Shown: piece after piece, positions 61,787 through 64,000 of the stretch
Layout: every line of letters begins with the position of its first letter
Position numbering within the stretch: position 1 is the stretch's first letter
From: G965214625 sp965214625
GTDB taxonomy: Bacteria > Pseudomonadota > Gammaproteobacteria > Arenicellales > Poriferihabitantaceae
DNA length: 64,000 nt
Assembly (NCBI GenBank): GCA_965214625.1
Contig: OZ243962.1
Coordinates: 1,426,001 to 1,490,000 of the forward strand
Reading direction: 5' to 3'
The notes under the pieces: generated by a model
Told to the model about the DNA's origin: nothing
Seen by the model: the letters and a program-made list of their open reading frames with translations, nothing else
The model's database searches: none
Made by a program: the position numbers and the translations under genes

Positions 61787-62427
61787 TCACCTCTGCAATT
61801 GAATTACTGTGTCCCCCCACGGGCATTCGTGCGTTGCCGCTAAATCAACGGGCGGTCGCGGTCCATTTTCAACGAGTGAATCCGCCGCAACGATCCCGCC
61901 GTGGTACGCATCCAACCCGGGTGCAGATCGTCATGGATTGCGCACCAAGGGCAATGTAGCACAACCATTCAGTGCAACAAAAGCACTATCCGGGACGATT
62001 GCCCGGATTCTTGGGGTCGCGGTTCATCAGGCAACCGGATCCACTCGTAACCGATCGACCATTCGGATCGAATCGGATCCCCGTTCGGGACAGGGCCAAT
62101 GATTCGAAGCAATCGCTCCAAACCGTCATCCGGAACGATCGTGATTCTGCGGTAAACACCGCTTGCGATGAGCCATGCGTCTTGCTTTCGATCCCCTGTG
62201 CCTGGCGTCACTGAAACGATACCGGGGGGATCAGGATGAGTCCTCTGCGCTTTTGTGCGTCCCCATCGCGAACGACCCGTTTTTGTTGTCTGGGCGATCG
62301 GCTTGTGGCACCGCCGTGCGGTTCAGATTCAGGCTCATGTCACGTTGGACCACGGTGCCTATTTGCCCCCCAAGCCCGTCTGATTTATGATGTCGATGTT
62401 GTTTTTTCACGCATCGGGAGACCGATA
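61787..62427. other. Intergenic region between divergent Rieske and 2OG-oxygenase genes
   Basis: About 640 nt. An 80-codon minus-strand ORF at 61969-62211 has protein-like composition (GVYRRITIVPDDGLERLL) but no recognised family, so it is not called. No RNA gene or repeat was recognised. Confidence 0.4.
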
Positions 62428-63156
62428 TTGGTCGAGCATTTCTACATCGTTGCAAAGGAATACGGACATGGCAATAGGCTGTTGCCGACCTGGACGGCTC
62501 AGGGCAGGGCGCATTTTATCTTCAGCCAGTGTGCACCCGAACCGTATCGCCAGGACCTGGCGGCATTGCCCGGTGGATTCATTCTTCATGATGTGCTCTC
62601 ACATGATGAATGTGATCAATTTGTCAGGATCACGGAACAACTCGGGTATCATGCCGATTCGCCGGTGTCACTGTCACACGATATTCGTCATAATGACAAC
62701 TTGAACTGGGTCGTTGATGAACATATAGACCTCACCATCTGGTCGCGGTGCAAGGCACTGGTGCCGCAGACAACCGACGGACAGGCCCTTGGCCTTAACG
62801 CCCGCTTCCGGTTCTACCGCTATCGGGCCGGCGATTTCTTCAAGCCGCATACGGACGGGGCTTGGCCGGGCAGCCGTGTGCTTGACCGTCGGCTACAGCA
62901 TGATGCGTATGGTGACCGACTCAGTCAATTCAGTTTCCTGTTGTTCTTGAGTGATCACTACCAAGGTGGCCGCACCCTGTTCTTTACCGATAAGGGTTCC
63001 GAGGCAATACCCTTGCCCGTCAAAACCCCCAAAGGCGCCGCGTTGTGTTTTCCGCACGGGTCTCATCCGTGGCATTGTCTCCATGCCGGAGAGCGGGTGG
63101 AAAAGGGAACCAAGTACATCATACGAACGGACATTCTCTATCCGCTCCCTTGTTGA
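62428..63156 (+). CDS. 2-oxoglutarate/Fe(II)-dependent oxygenase (prolyl 4-hydroxylase-like)
   Basis: Double-stranded beta-helix oxygenase of about 242 aa using iron, oxygen and 2-oxoglutarate to hydroxylate a protein or small molecule. Iron ligands are His and Asp in FFKPHTDGAW and the distal His in CLHAGERV; the 2OG-binding Arg/Lys follows in GTKYIIRTDILY. FRFYRYRAGDF and FSFLLFLSDHYQGGRTLFF are typical prolyl-4-hydroxylase-like strands. TTG 62428 with GGGAGA about seven nt upstream is the likely start; the frame is open to 62236 without a family-like sequence. Target unknown. Confidence 0.85.
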   Translation: MVEHFYIVAKEYGHGNRLLPTWTAQGRAHFIFSQCAPEPYRQDLAALPGGFILHDVLSHDECDQFVRITEQLGYHADSPVSLSHDIRHNDNLNWVVDEHIDLTIWSRCKALVPQTTDGQALGLNARFRFYRYRAGDFFKPHTDGAWPGSRVLDRRLQHDAYGDRLSQFSFLLFLSDHYQGGRTLFFTDKGSEAIPLPVKTPKGAALCFPHGSHPWHCLHAGERVEKGTKYIIRTDILYPLPC

Positions 63157-63306
63157 AGGGGCCGGCGCAGGGCGGGGCCGTGTCCCTGGTACCGGCCCGC
63201 TGGCCCGGCCTCACGCGCAACCGGTTATCCAAACCATCCCGTGGCATGGATTCCGAGGGCCGCAAGCCGCCCATCCGATGCAGGCGGCCTGTTTGCGCGG
63301 ACGCGC

Positions 63307-64000
63307 TTAGCGCCCCTCGCGGCGCAGGGAAGCGGGGGTGAAGTCCCGTGACTCCATATCGTTGTCCCAAGTGCACATCGGATATTCGTTATCCAGCCCA
63401 TAGGCCAGATAGCGCCCGGCCTGTATGTCAGTGTGGACTTCCAGGGTCGGCCACATCAGCGGCATCTCGTAATAGTTGATCAGATGGGCTTCCGACAGCC
63501 GCCAAAACTCATCCCGGGTATCATAAAGATCGGCCACCAGGATTTGCCACGAATCCTCATCGATATAAAAGGTACGCCGCTTGTAGATGTGGGATGCACC
63601 GTCCTTCAAGGTGGCCTCCACGACCCAGACCCGGTGCACTTCATATCGCAGAAATTCGGGATTGACATGCAGCGGGCTGAGGATGTCGGCGAACACCAGC
63701 GCATCGCTGTGCAGCTTGTATGAGTTGTAGGGGACAACCAGCTCGCGCTTGCCCACCAGCGTCCAGTCGTAGCGGTCGATCGCCCCATTGAACATGTCCA
63801 GCTGGTCTGCCGTGCGCAAGCCGTCGGAAACGGTGCCCGGATTGTCATAGGCGACATTCGGTGCCCGTCGGACCCGACGCTGGCCGGGATTGTAGGTCCA
63901 CGCACTACGCGGCTCGCGAACCTGGTTCATGGTTTCATGCACCAGCAGGATATCCCCTGCAAGTCGCGCCGGCGCAAGGGAGGTCGACTTGTACAATATC
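63307..64000 (-). CDS. DUF1329 outer-membrane-associated protein (C-terminal part, cut by window edge)
   Basis: About 230 C-terminal residues of a DUF1329 protein, a LolA-like beta-sheet fold secreted to the envelope. The blocks WTYNPGQRRVRRAPNVAYD, RYDWTLVGKRELVVPYNSYK and HRVWVVEATLKDGASHIYKR are characteristic. The 5' end and signal peptide lie beyond position 64000. Members usually occur in operons with DUF1302, YCF48-like and MMPL/RND genes; the YCF48/MMPL pair of this window lies 52 kb away. Whether DUF1302 is upstream cannot be seen. Function unknown; lipid transport is suspected from context. Confidence 0.87.
   Translation of the reverse strand, partial: ILYKSTSLAPARLAGDILLVHETMNQVREPRSAWTYNPGQRRVRRAPNVAYDNPGTVSDGLRTADQLDMFNGAIDRYDWTLVGKRELVVPYNSYKLHSDALVFADILSPLHVNPEFLRYEVHRVWVVEATLKDGASHIYKRRTFYIDEDSWQILVADLYDTRDEFWRLSEAHLINYYEMPLMWPTLEVHTDIQAGRYLAYGLDNEYPMCTWDNDMESRDFTPASLRREGR

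Noticed and set aside
61969..62211. 80-codon minus-strand ORF in the 61.8-62.4 kb gap
   Set aside because: Protein-like composition but no recognisable family, no ribosome-binding site noted, and the plus strand is also open; not supportable.

Overview
The window reads as chromosomal DNA of a GC-rich gammaproteobacterium, most likely a free-living or marine heterotroph. The lineage is inferred from LpoA and DolP (gammaproteobacterial envelope proteins) and from GlpE, RarD, YbdL-type aminotransferase and Bcr/CflA-type genes. The lifestyle is inferred from the many small-molecule transporters and organo-nitrogen/organo-sulfur enzymes. No rRNA, tRNA, CRISPR array or complete insertion sequence was seen. 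Several genes appear to use TTG or GTG starts backed by a Shine-Dalgarno sequence.

Layout. 0-4 kb: envelope genes lpoA and dolP, a stand-alone heptose-phosphate nucleotidyltransferase and a glyoxalase. 4-12 kb: a divergent M19 peptidase homolog, a DMT transporter, a guanidine-modifying enzyme, and a YCF48-like protein paired with an MMPL/RND transporter. 12-16 kb: a minus-strand operon of a HpsN-like dehydrogenase, a DegT-type aminotransferase, a CuyA/D-cysteine desulfhydrase-type lyase and a truncated haemoglobin; this is a candidate C3-sulfonate catabolic module. 17-28 kb: a two-subunit Na+/solute symporter with an EF-hand-like loop, a ureohydrolase, a cupin plus MFS pair, a serine/threonine dehydratase-like enzyme, a MATE exporter coupled to a sulfotransferase, and an esterase. 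28.7-37.3 kb: an MFP-RND-EamA-GGT run, an SDR and a TauE/SafE exporter.

37-58.5 kb is a mosaic of housekeeping genes (Atm1-type ABC exporter, ybdL-type aminotransferase, rarD, xthA, pyruvate kinase, MscS) and accessory DNA. It holds two unusual operons. One has two ATP-grasp ligases and an MFS transporter joined by zero-length or 4-nt junctions (44.9-47.8 kb). The other has a LicA-like choline/ethanolamine kinase, a plant/Plasmodium-type phosphoethanolamine N-methyltransferase homolog and an MFS transporter (53.5-56.4 kb). Around them lies a graveyard of toxin-antitoxin and defence-like genes. A PIN toxin carries an in-frame TAG. A VapC is cut to 31 codons and abuts an opposite-strand HipA fragment. 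An Xre/ParS-type antitoxin has an in-frame TGA where Trp is expected, followed by a 13-codon RES stub. A DUF3226-like remnant has a 1-nt frameshift. An apparently intact Fic gene with a palindrome in its promoter sits among them.

58.5-64 kb: a VOC protein, GlpE rhodanese, an MDR dehydrogenase/Rieske oxygenase pair, a 2OG-Fe(II) oxygenase, and the C-terminal part of a DUF1329 protein cut by the window edge. All functional calls come from reading motifs in the translated sequence; no database search was run.
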